This document shows, one piece after another, positions 30,897-43,079 of a stretch of DNA of 64,000 bases. Position 1 is the first letter of the stretch. Every line of letters starts with the position of its first letter. Both the position numbers and the translations under genes were made by a program. Below the pieces are notes generated by a model. The model searched no databases and was not told the origin of the DNA. It saw only the letters and a list, made by a program, of their open reading frames with translations. Source of the DNA: Tuctoria greenei (Eukaryota > Streptophyta > Magnoliopsida > Poales > Poaceae); assembly GCA_036927565.1 (NCBI GenBank), contig JAYESD010000005.1, forward strand, positions 151,734,023 to 151,798,022, given 5' to 3'.

Positions 30897-32220
30897 GGCT
30901 TTACGTTATTCGGATGACTGAGGTCTACTCATGGCATCTTCATAAGAGGTGGGATCATCCTCAATATGAATTTCTTCACTTAAGTATAGCTGATAATCAC
31001 TTGGAATTGCCGATCGTCTTACTCTTTGCGATCTTCTTATTTGTGTATCGTCTAAGGGTTGAGGCTGTTGTTACACCTCATCTTGTTCGACCATATCTTC
31101 AATAGGCCGAGGAGGTGGAACCTCACTTGTTTTTGTTGTGGCCGACGGAGGTGCAACAACAGGCATCGTGTCACTAGTGGCAGGAACCTGTGGCACAACG
31201 ACAGCAGGTAGGGTGAAATAAGGCTCTTGAGTCACCGAAGCGGGTAGACTAATCCGCTCCTCCTCAAGATCTATTTCAGGCCGTACGGTGCTTCCCCTGA
31301 TCACAGTGTCCTCTAAAAACACCGCATGTCTAGTCTCAAAAAACTTATTGTATCTATCTGGACAATAGAACCTAAATTCCTTACTCTTTTCAGGATAGCC
31401 AATAAATTAGCAACCGATTGCTCTAGAATCCAATTTGCTTAAGTTCGGGTTGAACATCTTAGCCTCAATTGGACATCCCCACACATGTAGATAATTCAGT
31501 GAGGGCATACGTCCCGTCCACATCTCATACGGTGTCTTAGGTACTAACTTAGATGGAACACGGTTAAGTACGTGAATGGCTATCTTTAGGGCCTCCATCT
31601 ACAAACTAATTGGTAGTGTAGAATAGCTTAACATGCTTCTTACCATGTCCATAAGCGTACGGTTTCGCCGTTCCGCTACACCGTTCTGCTGAGGTTTGCC
31701 CGGTGTAGAATACTAGGCTACTATGCCATTTTCCTGTAAAAACCATGCAAAAGGTCCAGGGACTTGGCCATAAGGGGTGTGTCGACCGTAGTACTCACCT
31801 CTACGATCAGACCTTACTACTTTAATCTTAATGTCGTGCTGATTTTCTACTTCGGCCTTAAATATCTTAAACTTATCCAATGCTTCAGATCGCTCCTTGA
31901 TTGGATAAATATAGCCATAACGACTAAAGTCATCTGTAAATGTTATGAAAGAATCATAACCATCTACCTATGTCACAGGAAAAGGTCCACAAATATCTGT
32001 GTGGATTATTTCTAAGACTCCCGTGCTACGTTTGGCGTTTTTCTTAATTGTCTTGGCGAATTTTCCTTTAATGCAATCAATGCATTCCTCGGAATCTAAA
32101 AAGTCTAAGTGTGGAAGAATCGATTGAGATACTAATTGTTCAATCCCCCCCTCGAAATATGGCATAAACGATAATGCCATAATTTCGACGAAGTATCTAA
32201 ATCGTTTTTTTTTTGCTCTT
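30897..32220 (-). pseudogene. Copia integrase
   Basis: Minus strand from about 32180. It reads CIDCIKGK (zinc-binding C..C), HTDICGPF with the first catalytic Asp, a stop after PFPVT, then TFTDDFSRYGY. RSDRRGEYYG near 31810 carries the second Asp, and NGVAERRNRTL near 31660 carries the Glu. Next come MEALKIAIHVLNRVPSKLVPKTPYE and LHVWGCP, then a proline-rich linker to RT (31322-31071). At least five in-frame stops interrupt it. It would have catalysed insertion. Confidence 0.85.
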
Positions 32221-32680
32221 ATTACGTCCTAAGTCGTTCTTAGATGAAACTTGATCATCACTTATAGCATACACATTCTCATGAGTGGACAACAAGTAGA
32301 GCATGTGTGGTCGGAAGGCAAGACCAATAATCTCATTATTATAACTGATAGAACACTTATCATTACCAAAATGACAAATGTATCATGAATCATCCAAACA
32401 CGAAACTGAAATCAAGTTCCTTTCTAATGAAGGGACATAAAGAACATTATTTAGCCTAAGTACAAAGCCACTAATTAATCTAAGAGATAAGTCTCCAATG
32501 GCTTCGACTTCGACTTCACGCCCACCTGCCACCTTAATCACTCTTTCCCTTCTTCCTATAGTTTTCATCGTACTTAATGCCTGCATAGAATTGCAAATGT
32601 GCACAGTGGCACCTGAGTCAATCCACCAAGTGGACCGTGAATAATTCACATATAAGGCGTCATTTACAAAAGTAATTATA
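32221..32680 (-). pseudogene. Copia protease region
   Basis: WWIDSGATVHICNS (about 32640-32600, minus) contains the aspartic protease D-S-G-A. It is followed by VKVAGGREVEVEAIGDLSLRL and LNNVLYVPSLERNLISVS, the usual C-terminal end of Copia protease. Open to 32383, then degraded. Confidence 0.85.
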
Positions 32681-33488
32681 TCATTACCTTTCTTAGCACA
32701 CCACTTAATGAATCCAACACGGTCCTTCTGGAAATGCTCATCTGAGCCACACAAGTGACACTTATCCTTGTCCCTCTTTTGAGGAGACTTGCCTTTGAAC
32801 TTATTTGCTGAACTGGAGCTTGAAGTCTTGAAGGAAGGTGGTTTGGGAGAAGTAAAGTATCTCTTTGCTTTTCCCTTACCCTTAGTGTCAGCCAGATTGA
32901 TGTAATCACCATTCTTAGAACTCTTTATGCGTTCCTCTTCCTGAACGCACATAGCAACAATCTTATCAATGTTCCAGGTCTCAAGGAGTGAGTTATAATT
33001 GACCACAAAGGCCTCAAACTCCTTAGGAATAGAACTGAGGATGAAATAAATGAGCATCTCATCTGGCATCGCAATGTTTAGCTACCTAATCTTAGAATTA
33101 TAGTGACTCATCTTATTGATGTGCTCACGCACACCGCCTCCAGAGTACTTCTCAGTGACAATCTTTCTCATGAGAGTGCTAGCGCTCGCCTTAGTGGAGC
33201 CAGTAAATTGACTTCTGACTCTCTCTAAGTACTCTGCAGCAGTGTCACAATCAGGGATTCCTCCAATAATTGAGTCAGCTATTGTGCTCTTAATGATCAC
33301 GAGACACTTCCTGTTGGAAGTGTCCCACTTAGGGAGATCCTTCTCATACTGATTCTTCAAGCTCAGGTACTTAGCCTTCCGCATAGTGAAAGACTGCTCA
33401 ATTTCCCAGTCTTAGTAATGGGGACAGGTGGCTCAGTGGGTCGAGGCGACGTAATCGCAAAATCGAGGTCAAAGACTACTAGAGCCAT
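32681..33488 (-). pseudogene. Copia gag
   Basis: The likely start at 33488 reads MALVVFDLDFAITSP, with a frameshift near 33390 before QSFTMRKAKYLSLKNQYEKDLPKWD. A stop at 33082 interrupts after SHYNSKIR, and MLIYFILSSIPKEFEAF continues. These are the UBN2-type gag motifs. The zinc knuckle reads CHLCGSDEHFQKDR: the last Cys of CX2CX4HX4C is replaced by Arg, so RNA packaging would be impaired even with the frame repaired by evolution. Confidence 0.85.
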
Positions 33489-35530
33489 CTAGAGCCTCTC
33501 TTTCCATACCCCGTAATTTTGACTGTTGAGGGTCTCAATTGCGGAGATATAGCTGAGTGCTGAGGACAAGCCAGTTCCTTCAAAAAATAAAGATTTGAGG
33601 ATTAATGACAAAAACTTATGGTAAAACATGACTTAAGATTGGCATTATTGCTTTTTCACGTTGGTTACTTAGCAAAAAATGCACTTAAACATTAAAACTT
33701 AACATGATAACAAAACTTAATATGATAAACTCAAAAGTAAACTTAAATTAATCATGGCAATTCAATTTCATGTTGGTTTCTTTCAAATTCCATGCATAAT
33801 TAACTTAACACATCATTTTTCACGTTGGTTACTTAATGAATCTTAAATAATCATAAATAAAAACTTAACCATAAGCTCAAATAAATACACTTAAAATTAA
33901 TTGGCAAAATTTAAACTTTCACGTTGGTTACTCATTCAAATTACCACTTATAAACATAACTTAATTTTAAACTCAAAATTTGATAAATTAAAATTTCACT
34001 TTGGTTACTCAATTAATTTATCACTTAATTACAGCGAAAGCTAAAACTTAATTTCTTAATTAATGAGACTTGCTTGAAAAAGGCACTTAATAGTATTTAA
34101 ATAACTGAGAAAAATGCTCTTATTGACAATTGATAACATAAAATACAGAATATATGCAACCAAAAGGGCACACAAATTTTTTTGAAATTTTCCCACTATT
34201 TTACTAATTTTCTAATCATTTCTCTAATTTCAGGAATTAATTTTCCATTTTAAACTTATTCTGAAAATCAGAAAATGCATAAAAGGCTAAATGGGCCAGA
34301 AACCCTAAAATCAGCCCACTGATCAATATGGCCCAGCCCCATTCTGAAAATTCCTTAAAAAAATGGAAAGTTACCCACACATAGCCCATAGGGCATTTGG
34401 CCCACTGCTGAAATCAACCCATTCAAAAATCGGAGAAAATCCGAAAAAATGGAAAGGGCAGCCCAGCGGCCCATGACGCCATCCCGCATGGGCCCGGGGC
34501 CCATTAAACCTTAGGCGGAGGCGGCGCGCGATGTGGATCGTCGGATCCTCATCCGACGGCTCCGAGTCATCGCAGATTCTCAACACGGGCAAATCTCAGC
34601 CGTCCGATCATGATCCAACGGCTCCGCGTCGGGATCGGACGGTATTTAAGCCCGTCGGCCGCGATTTTCGCCAAACCCTAACTCATTTTCCCACCCCTTT
34701 TCTCTCTCTTCGGGCCGAGCGAGTGAGAGCGGCGGAGCGGCAGCGAGGCGGGCGCCGCGCAATTGACGCGGCGTGGGAGAACCCACCGAAGCTGGTCACC
34801 TCATCAGTCTCAATGGCGTCGGCTGGTTTTCTGATGAGGGAAACCGACGCGGCCTCCATATCTGAGCGGGGAGAAGGTCTGAGTGCTTGTGCATCGCGTC
34901 GCCGGCGGGGACTTCCGGCGCCGCTGCATCACTGTCGTCGACATGGTGCACGCGGTTGGCCGTCAAAGGAAACCCGCCGCTAGGGTTAGGGTTTCGACCC
35001 TTAACCGTAGCGCGGCGCGCACTTAGCGCACTGCGTCTCTGAGTGATTGTTTGAAGGTACACGGTGCACTCCAATGACCTCTACGTCGCGCACGTAGGTG
35101 CCGCAGATGAGAGTTCCTGAGTGGCGGCTGACATGGGGAAAAGGCTGCTAGGGTTAGGGTTACCCCTAACCCTGCAGTAAGGAGGACGTGGCGGCAAAGG
35201 CTACCCTACCCGAGTCTCCTCAACTGAGGAGTTGTCGGGTGGAGAGGGTGTCGCCGACTCTTGGGTCCTGAAGGACCATGGTTCGGCGCACACAAAACTG
35301 AGATAAGTCCCCTTCCCCAAAACTAATTTTCCTTAACTTATATCAATTCGGTTTTGCTGTCTGAGTTCTTAGTCTTAACCAAATCGAAACTGAAATTTGA
35401 TTCCTGTCCTTATAATTTCTACGCTAAAACAACTTAACTAAAGCTGATTTTAGGTAATTAGGGGCTAGGCCTTAATTGAAATGATTAGAAGTTAATTGAC
35501 TTAACCATTATCCAATTAGGGTTCACGAGC
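33489..35530 (-). other. Copia 5' leader with repeats and a GC-rich segment
   Basis: A 2-kb untranslated leader between primer site and gag. 33650-34015 is AT-rich and repeats TTTCACGTTGGTTACT five times with variations (about 33655, 33767, 33818, 33918, 34002). 34490-34990 is strongly GC/CpG-rich. Read on the plus strand it looks like a host promoter and 5' UTR: two CAGCCGTCCGATC / CATCCGACGGCTC blocks, a TATTTAAG box near 34642, AAACCCTAACTC, then CT-rich and GAGCGAGTGAG sequence. Two GGTTAGGGTT stretches occur at 34983 and 35150. No protein is supported. Confidence 0.55.
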
Positions 35531-35546
35531 ACGGCTCTGATGCCAT
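35531..35546 (-). promoter_or_regulatory. Copia primer binding site
   Basis: On the minus strand, ATGGCATCAGAGCCGT follows the LTR end GATATAACA. It matches the initiator tRNA-Met type site TGGTATCAGAGC with one change. Confidence 0.85.
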
Positions 35547-36134
35547 TGTTATATCTTAGGGTACTTAGGATCGATACTAGGAACACCTAATCGGTTTACT
35601 TAGGACTAATCTGATCTGACTATCACAACTAAACATTGTACAGTTACTCTAATCTGATTACTTAGGCAGAACATCAATCAAAGATATTGAAGCATGTAAC
35701 AGATCGTGGGTGAGGCGTAGGGAATTAGAGAGATGTGAGGGTTACCTTCAGGGGGTCCACTTGTCGCTATTGGGCTAGAGTGGATGGTTGATGGAGAGAG
35801 AGTCGACGCAGGTAGTTCGTCGACGCAGGAAGAACGCCGACACAGTGGCGGCTCGGTGCAGCGCGGACGGTGGCGGCGAAAGATTAGATTGGTTGTGGCG
35901 GGATCTGGGAATGTGTGCACACAAGGTGTCCACGCCCTGAGGTCCCCCTGGTACTTATAAAGTGCGTACCAGGTGGGGGGCGTAACAGAACGAGTCTGTT
36001 ACGCCCCCGGAGGCATCGCGCAGCTGAGGGGTACTCGGTGTGGGGTTGTTACCCCACGTCCAACTCTGATGGGGAGGATAGGGTCCTTGCCCGTCGGTTT
36101 TTGCCCAACGGGTTGGACAGGGATCAACCTAACA
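35547..36134 (-). repeat. Copia 5' LTR with promoter
   Basis: 588 bp. On the minus strand a TATA box ACTTTATAAGT (about 35953-35963) lies inside, with the same position in the other LTR (about 28981). It is the 5' LTR because the primer site adjoins it. Confidence 0.92.
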
Positions 36135-36740
36135 AGTTCTTGAAATCAGTTCATGAGCAATGGAACAGCTCTCCAATGAACTGGGTGGAGACGATCTTGC
36201 TAGACCCACACAGTTACCTTTGCCGAGATTTTGCGCGACACCTTGCAATCACACAAAAGCTGCCGCACAGTCTCTAGATTGCGATAACACATCTGATAGA
36301 AGTAGTGCCCAGAACATCCGGATCATAACAGGCAGCTGCGAGCATGTACTTTCTTCGAATTGCAATCGGTACGTCGAGCACGAGGAGTATTTAACTGAGG
36401 CCGATAATCTCAAATGAATAGTGTCTTGCCTGTCTCGTTCAAAAGACTGTCTTGCCTCCTTCACCATAAACCAAAGCCTGATGAAAAGAACATTTTATCC
36501 GCCGTTACTGCACATAGGGTATCACTAACCCAGTTGAAATTTTGTAGAGCTTGGGCAACTGTCTATTGTGTCCCTTGGCAGCCCTTGTACAGTTCAGGGA
36601 AGAGCAGGGTTGGGGCCTGACCTTGCAACCGAGCTGGACTGCCAAAACCTAGCCCGACAGCCATTCCCAACCAGAACCGTTGTGGTCACTGTGAATAGGT
36701 TCCCCTGGGTTATGCCTTCTTTTTTTCCCTTGTCTTCCTT
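36135..36740 (-). pseudogene. LINE relic, copy C2, right fragment
   Basis: Minus strand: GNLFTVTTTVLVGNGCRARFWQ and LAPTL-like sequence at 36720-36590, then YRNLETVRQLLCDCKVSRKI (about 36280-36220) and TVWV, the zf-RVT type region. It matches C1 24736-25440. The Copia element inserted between this and 28351-28568. Confidence 0.7.
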
Positions 36741-37843
36741 AATTCTGATCCTACACACTGATGGTCCATCCAACATTTTCTACGAATTGGTTCAACGTTT
36801 TGAAAAATAAACTCAACATTTATTATCTACTATTTAAAAATTTCACACAAAATTTTGAACTAAAATTTTTTAAATGTCGAGCCGCATATGTAAACATTGG
36901 TTTACGAAATATATTTAATTAAAATAGATTTATATTGTATCTCATTTTATGCTTAAGTATAATAAGAAACACAAATATGAAAATGGATTTTAAAATATGG
37001 CTAACATTTAATAGAAATATGAGTTTGAAGTTTTTATCTCAATGTAAATACCCTGGGCGCATGATCCACTCATTGTTTCCTCTACCTCTATACACCTATA
37101 TGCTCCTTTGCATGTCCATATCTACACCTAGACTTGGCACCACTTTCCACCTGCTTCTGCGCGGGTGTCGGAGCCTCCCACCAGATTTGGTGCTCCTTCC
37201 AGGCCTTCCTTCCCTCCTCCAGATTCACGAGGGTCGATCAACGTCCAACAGATTTGTGTGTGCCTCCTTATGACATATGTTGAGATGTGGTTGTGTCTGC
37301 ATATTATGTAGAGGCCGGAATGCATTTCTGATATCTAAAAAAGTTTTTTTATTATAGTGACCAAGGCACGTAGCATAAACACCGACTATTACTGTATGCA
37401 CTGCATCTTAGGTAATCTAGCAGTATTTTGTGATGCCTCCACTAAGATAGACTTCAACAGGAGACCTGAATGGGTTAGCATTTGCAAAATGGCAACTATA
37501 TAGCGCTAACATCTCCAACAGAGTACCCAAAGGGATTGAAAAATAGGTATCGAGGAGAGAGAATACCTAAAATTTGGTCTATGCTCACTTGAGGTAAACT
37601 GGGTACTTGTTGGAGATGAAAGCTAGGCAAACCAAAAACTAGACCTCCAACATCCATTTGCCTACTCATTTTGTCAATCTGTCATCGGTGTCAACACAAT
37701 ATATGTAGCAGAACAACTTCAACCTGACGGCTCTATTCTTGGTCTCACAGTACCATACAGTAACCATCATCGTATCCTTTTGTGTCCTCTCTGATTCTGC
37801 TTCACAGTAAGCTCTATTTCTGTACTCCATCTCTGAATTTAAC
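36741..37843. repeat. Segment C2, non-coding part (uninterrupted)
   Basis: Matches C1 25441-25980 joined directly to 27849-28350. It carries the empty solo-LTR site GTGGT at 37287-37291 and the empty CACTA site CAACAGAGTACCC at about 37517. It ends at GTACTCCATCTCTGAAT (about 37843), as copy C3 does at 49920. No coding region seen. Confidence 0.75.
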
Positions 37844-39782
37844 ATAATTTAGGAACAAGTTTCAAGCCATTTGGTGCACTCTTGAGGATGTCCCTCCTCG
37901 CCAAAGCAACTCTTTCGCCGCCGCCCATCGCCGATGGCTTTCTAGCGATTTCCGAGCCTTGTGGATCCCCTCATCAAGTTCAGCACCCCAAAGAGTGCAC
38001 TAACAGACAGTTTCAAGTGGATTGAAGCCCTGGAGTGGCTTGCTGACATTGCCCTGCCACCTCTGGCGAGGGGCGCCGTCCACTCAGTCGTGGCGCAAGG
38101 AGGAAGAAGACCCGGGTCGGGTCCCACATGTCGGCAAGAGAAAGCCCTCTTGGATCTGTTGTAGTGGTGGGGTTAAATCCGGCAACGCGGTTTAGGTTTG
38201 TGGCGCGGTGTGACATCAACCAGATTGGCCCATTTTAAATCCGTGGGCCCATGTCTAAATTCAAACTTTTCCATTTGAAATAAATTCCACATTTTGATTA
38301 AACTTAGAAAAAAATATCTTCTAGAATATTGGGCTAAAAATCCCAAATAAGTTTTTTTTAGACTCCTTATGGTCTCTACTTTTCAGTGGAACATTTGAAT
38401 CAGTATGAAAGTCCAAAATTTTCCCTGAATAATTCCACTAAGCAAAAAGCTTTTGGATTTATTTCTAGAAGCTGTCTTCATTGGAAAAATCCCAAATTTG
38501 GCCATAGTCCTCTTTCTGCTACCTTTGAGCTCCAGTGAAAGTTTCAGATCTATTTGACTTGTTTTGCTAAGTAAAATTTTGATTCGAAACTGTATATAGC
38601 TGAAAAATTCCAAAACCTTCAGAAACATTTCCAAAAATGTTCCAACTTCTAAAATCAATATTTCACTGTAGAATGCTTAGAAAATCATAAACCAATTTGT
38701 TGGACTCCTCTTGACATCCCCTGAGTAGAAAACCAACTTTTGGCTATGCCAAGACTGCAGAACAGCCAGGAAAATTCAGAGAAGCTTAATGCCTTAGGAA
38801 ATTTTGTACACCAGATCCTTCCATGGTTTTAGCTAAAACATTCTGGGTTGGACCCCCATGACCACATGAACCCCTGTAAAATTTATAGCATTTTGGTGTC
38901 TGTTCAACCCATAAAATTGGATAATGATTTCACTAAGTCCATTAAACTGCCTATTTCACTTCATTCTCAAATTCAACTACAATTCCATTTTGGGGTTCTT
39001 ATCTGTTCCTGTACACTACAGCTTAGACACTGGGCAGGGATTAGGGTGCAGCGGGACATGGTCTCGACAGTGTAGTCCTGCCTGTGTCGATTGAAGACTG
39101 TGCCGTATGCGGCCCTGTTGAGCAAGTTTGAGCTGTACCGGAGGCATACTGGTATATGGGACCTAAAAAGCGATGTAATTTGTCCAACTATGTGTTGAGG
39201 CTTAACCCACGGCCTTATAGGTGCGGGTTGAGGGAAACAAGGTGTAAATCTGCCAGCAGGCACGTCATGCTCCATGTGGGACCTCCCGCTCATAACGGTG
39301 GGACTGGTTTGGCGTGTAGGTATCGAGTGAAAGGCTGTTGCATACAACATTAGTGGAGCGTGCCTTTGTAGCTCCGAGTGTGGGTGTACGTGTCGTGCTA
39401 TTTGGGTGTTATATATTCGGGCCCTCCCTCGCATTTTTGTACTGAGTACTACTTGCTCACTGCACCGTGATGTTGTAAATAAGAGTAGTTGCAATCTTCT
39501 TAAATATGCTCTCATGAATATATTTGTATTCCAACTTGTATGGATTAGAATCTCAGGGTTGCCATAGATGTGGTTTTGCAGGTATCACTAGATTGCTGCT
39601 GTTGAGGGTTGTCCGTGAGACCTCGAATTGTTGAGATGTATCTCTCACGTGAAGCCATGCTACTGCCATGTGTTGGTCGTGTTGCTAGTGGGAAGCGTCC
39701 AAGGGCATGGACGGCTTCTCTTGTGCATAGATAGGTTGAGAGTGTGAGAATATTCTTTCCGCTACATGTGTACCGCTGTTGT
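37844..39782. other. Unassigned 1.9 kb
   Basis: No family recognised. 37961-38164 holds a 67-codon ORF (FKWIEALEWLADIALPPLARG) with no known motif. From about 38209 (TGTGACATCAAC) to 39775 the sequence has an LTR-like character: AT-rich start, a GGGTGTTATATATTCGGGCCC TATA-like box near 39405, then TTGCTCACTGCACC. I could not find matching ends or a target duplication, so I do not call it a solo LTR. Confidence 0.35.
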
Positions 39783-39814
39783 CACTATAGGGATCCCGGC
39801 GAGTTGGGCGACGA

Positions 39815-40165
39815 CCAAAGTTGCCGCAAATAAGCATAAAACCATCGCAAATAGCTTATTTGCGATGGTTTTCATTATTTGCGATGGTTTCCCACCGTCG
39901 CCTGTTTTTTTTCGTCAATAAGCTTATTTGCGATGGCCACCGTCGCAAATTAATTAATATGCAATGGCGGCCTGTGGCCGTCGTAAATAAGGGCCCGGGC
40001 CTGGTGAATGGGTTGGGCCTGTTAATTTGTGATTGCTGTGCAATCCGTCGCAATTAAGGGTCTTATTTGCGACGGCCTTCAATGTCAATTTGTGACGGCC
40101 ACATTAGCCATCGCAAATAATAGAGGTCTTATTTGCGACATTACTGTATAAAAGCCGTCGCAAAT
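39815..40165. repeat. CACTA-A left subterminal repeats
   Basis: Direct and inverted copies of TTATTTGCGATGG / CCGTCGCAAATAAG (for example at 39824, 39856, 39880, 39927, 40063 and 40155), the presumed binding sites for the accessory transposase protein. Confidence 0.85.
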
Positions 40166-40379
40166 AAGGTTTTTTATTAAAAAAACAGAAAATGTTGTCC
40201 AGCTCGATGGCCATAATCACAGATTACAACACATAAAAACAGTACATACACAACATTTCATAGTAGCATCACATAACGAGCTTCATTTACATCACAAATG
40301 TCACATCACTTCACAAAACACAAAACTAACAAGAGGACTATACACTAGCCCCTCTACTACCTACGGAGCCTAGAAGGTC
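40166..40379. other. CACTA-A interior 3' of ORF1
   Basis: AT-rich presumed 3' untranslated sequence of the minus-strand ORF1 gene. No other feature. Confidence 0.4.
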
Positions 40380-42889
40380 ATTGCAACGCGTCACACCAGG
40401 CGCCGGTGCCGAGGGCAGTGGAGTTTGAGCCTCTGTTGCGGATCCCTGCAATATATGTATGTTGTTTTACATATTTATTAGTTTGAAACTTCATTTTCAA
40501 CTACAATTAATTCAACAAGCTAGAATTGATCATATTTAGCTTACTTTAGCTAAGTTAAGTTAGATTTTGCTATGTTAGATGAGATAAAACTAGAATAGCT
40601 AAGTTGAGTTAGATTTCCCTATGTTTGATGAAGTTAGACTAAGTAAGTACGTTTTTTATTACCTGAATGGTCTGCAGCGGTGGCGGTGGCTGCACTGATG
40701 GATGTGGCGGTAGCTCGAGCTGCACCTCCTAGACTCCTTGAGCTCGAAATAGTGTTTGTCATTGCAACATTACAGCTTACATATTATTAAGAATGTGATG
40801 AATTTAAATTATTTTAGCTTACCTCCATCGCCTGCCTTTGTGCCTCCATCGCTTGCCGCATTTGCCCCATGCAGGCTTGCAAGTACGAGATGGTGGCCTC
40901 CATCGCCACCCTTTGCACCTCTTGTTGCTCGCACATCTCTTCAAACTGACGGGCGAGAGTGTCCACCTGCGAGTCAAAGCAACTCGGGCCCATAGATGAA
41001 GCATGCGTGGAGCTGCCTCTCAAAATCACGCCACCCTCGAGTCAACAACTCTATCGAATATGACGAGCCTACAAAAAAGAATCAGTAATATGACATTGAA
41101 ATATATTAAATTGAAAACGATAAAACAAAGTACCAACTCAACTTCCTTGAGCTTTGCCGCCTCCGCTTGAATATGCGGCTTGAGGATCAATTTGTTCATT
41201 TTCCCAATCGAAATATGGGTTGTGTATCCTCGAGCCTCCTCCCTGTACCTAGCCTGAAAACAAGAAAACTGTGTAAGTTCAACAATCGATATTATTAGAA
41301 TTAATTTGAATGATTTTTAAACTTACCAGGCACTCGGCTGCCACCTAACTGCAGCACTCAGGCTGAAAAGGGACCCTATGACCTCTCTTCTAGACCTGAA
41401 CAGAGGTCGGTGCCACCCCCGTCTCGCCTTATGTCAATACGTGTTAGTATGAACAATATATTATGAATATATAAAAATAAGTTAAACATACTTACCATGC
41501 ATTTAGCTAACCGCAAGTGGTTATCTTGGTTGTGGTTGTGGTTCTGGTTGACCCCTTTGCACTCCCAAGCTCTGTTGGACTTAGCCTTGAACTCATCGCT
41601 AGCCCAGAACCTACAAAGGGCCCGTTATTCATCAGATCGACCCTGCAACCAGCTCACGTGGCCCTGCACAAATTTTTAGGTCATTAAAATACTTTCACAA
41701 AATTATGAGAAATAATATTTACTACACCCAATGTACTTTAACGTACTCCTCCTCTGTCATGTGCTTGTCGCACGTCGTGTTGTCCCCTCAACTACTCATT
41801 GATCACTTGAGTGCGAGCGATCGACAAAGCTTGTCGAACCGTCTTCGCAGCGTTGAAGTGGAACACATCCCTCGCGTGCTGAAACATGTGCAGGGCCGTC
41901 CGGGTCCTCTAAAATATACCTTTCCTATAATAAAGGAGATATTGAAGAGATATACATTTATAATTTAAAAGAGTTTAAGACTTGACACATAGAAATTTTA
42001 TTTAACGTACTCACCATAAAATCGACCCATACGGCCTCTTGAACATTGTGATTCTTCTGGTGAGGGGCGCGAGCATAGTCATCCCACAAATTAGCAGGTA
42101 CACCATGGATGACCCTGGAGTAGTGCAAATGCACTAATGACCCGAGGACACCGTTCACCGGTTTGTAGTGTCATCTATCACCGGTGAAAGACGTGTCGTA
42201 CCAAGAGCTGTAAGATATTTATTGAATCAGTGCTTAAGTAATCAAAATAAACCAGAATGGAACAATACAATTTTATTAACTGCCTCCAACCGGCTGAATC
42301 ACGTCCTCTGTGAAGGAACCAGAGGAGGACTGACAAAGTGAGTCCTCCTTGTCCCTGCCTCTACTGCGGCACAACATCTAGTGAACGAGAAGGGTCGTCA
42401 CCAGTCAAGGAGAAGGGTTGAGCAGCCGATGGCTGGCTACCCGAGGGATGCCTACATGAGGGCTGGCTAGCCAAGGGCTCGCTGGCCAAGGGCTGTCTAG
42501 CCGAAGGGAGGCTAGGATCAACTGGCGCCCTAGCCTCTAAGTCGGATGTTGAGTCAGACTAAAATATTAAAATGATTCATAAGTAAGTTTAACTAGAAAT
42601 TGGATTTTAAGAATTTGTAAAAGACTAGTGAAATTCACCTCTATGCGCTGCTGTAAAGGCACAACACTTGCCGGCAAGTGACTCATGTCTATATGTTGGT
42701 TTTTTTGTACCCACTGAACGTAATAGTTGTAGGCGACATGCTTGTTTGTAGGTGGGAGTCTTCTTCCATGGATTTTCTCAGCTGAGAGTGTTTGCTCTGG
42801 GCCGACGAGAGCCCAGTGAAAGCATCCGCTACCTTGGCGAGGAACCCATTCGCCCTCGACACCACCTTCTTACCCTTGTTTGATGACAT
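40380..42889 (-). pseudogene. CACTA-A ORF1 / TNP1-like gene
   Basis: Minus-strand multi-exon gene starting at ATG 42889 (MSSNKGKKVVSRANGFLAKVADAFTGL). Exons can be read at 42540-42360 (Pro/Ser-rich repeats of SQPSxRxP), 42160-42010 (GVPANLWDDYARAPH...VQEAVWVDF, the WxxYAxxxx..VWxDF motif of plant CACTA ORF1), 41680-41490 (ASDEFKAKSNRAW, the Transposase_24 signature), 41270-41150 (EARYREEARGYTTHISIGKMN) and 41029-40815 (a coiled coil, VDTLARQFEEMCEQQEVQ). Introns with GT..AG separate them. Stops occur in several exons. It is probably a DNA-binding partner of the transposase. Confidence 0.65.
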
Positions 42890-43079
42890 ATTGTTTTAAA
42901 CTTCAATTGGTAAATATGGCAAAGAATATATACAAAATTCATGTTACTGTCATAAAGAAAATGTTACTTGTAATCATTTTCAAAATTCATCAACATCATT
43001 GTCATGTGCCCTACTCCTCAAACCAGCACAACCATCTTCCATCGTTACATTTTCTCATTTTCATTTTCGCATATCAGCT

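Larger units (their letters stand above)
28569..36134 (-). mobile_element. Complete Copia LTR retrotransposon (decayed coding)
   Basis: A 7,566-bp element on the minus strand with two LTRs (28569-29170 and 35547-36134) bounded by TGTTATATC...CCTAACA on the plus strand. A perfect 5-bp target duplication AGTTC lies outside (28564-28568 and 36135-36139). It has a primer site, long leader, gag, protease, integrase, RT, RNase H and polypurine tract in Copia order. The RNase H part resembles the TNT1/Tork-like group. By eye the first ~250 bp of the LTRs differ at about ten positions, so insertion is not very recent. Many stops in the coding region. Confidence 0.95.

Noticed and set aside
34983..35185. 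GGTTAGGGTT stretches as interstitial telomere repeats
   Set aside because: Only about two units at each place, some inverted, and inside the Copia leader; too short to call.
38209..39775. Possible solo LTR in the unassigned block
   Set aside because: No TG..CA end pair with a matching 5-bp duplication could be found and no second copy exists in the window.
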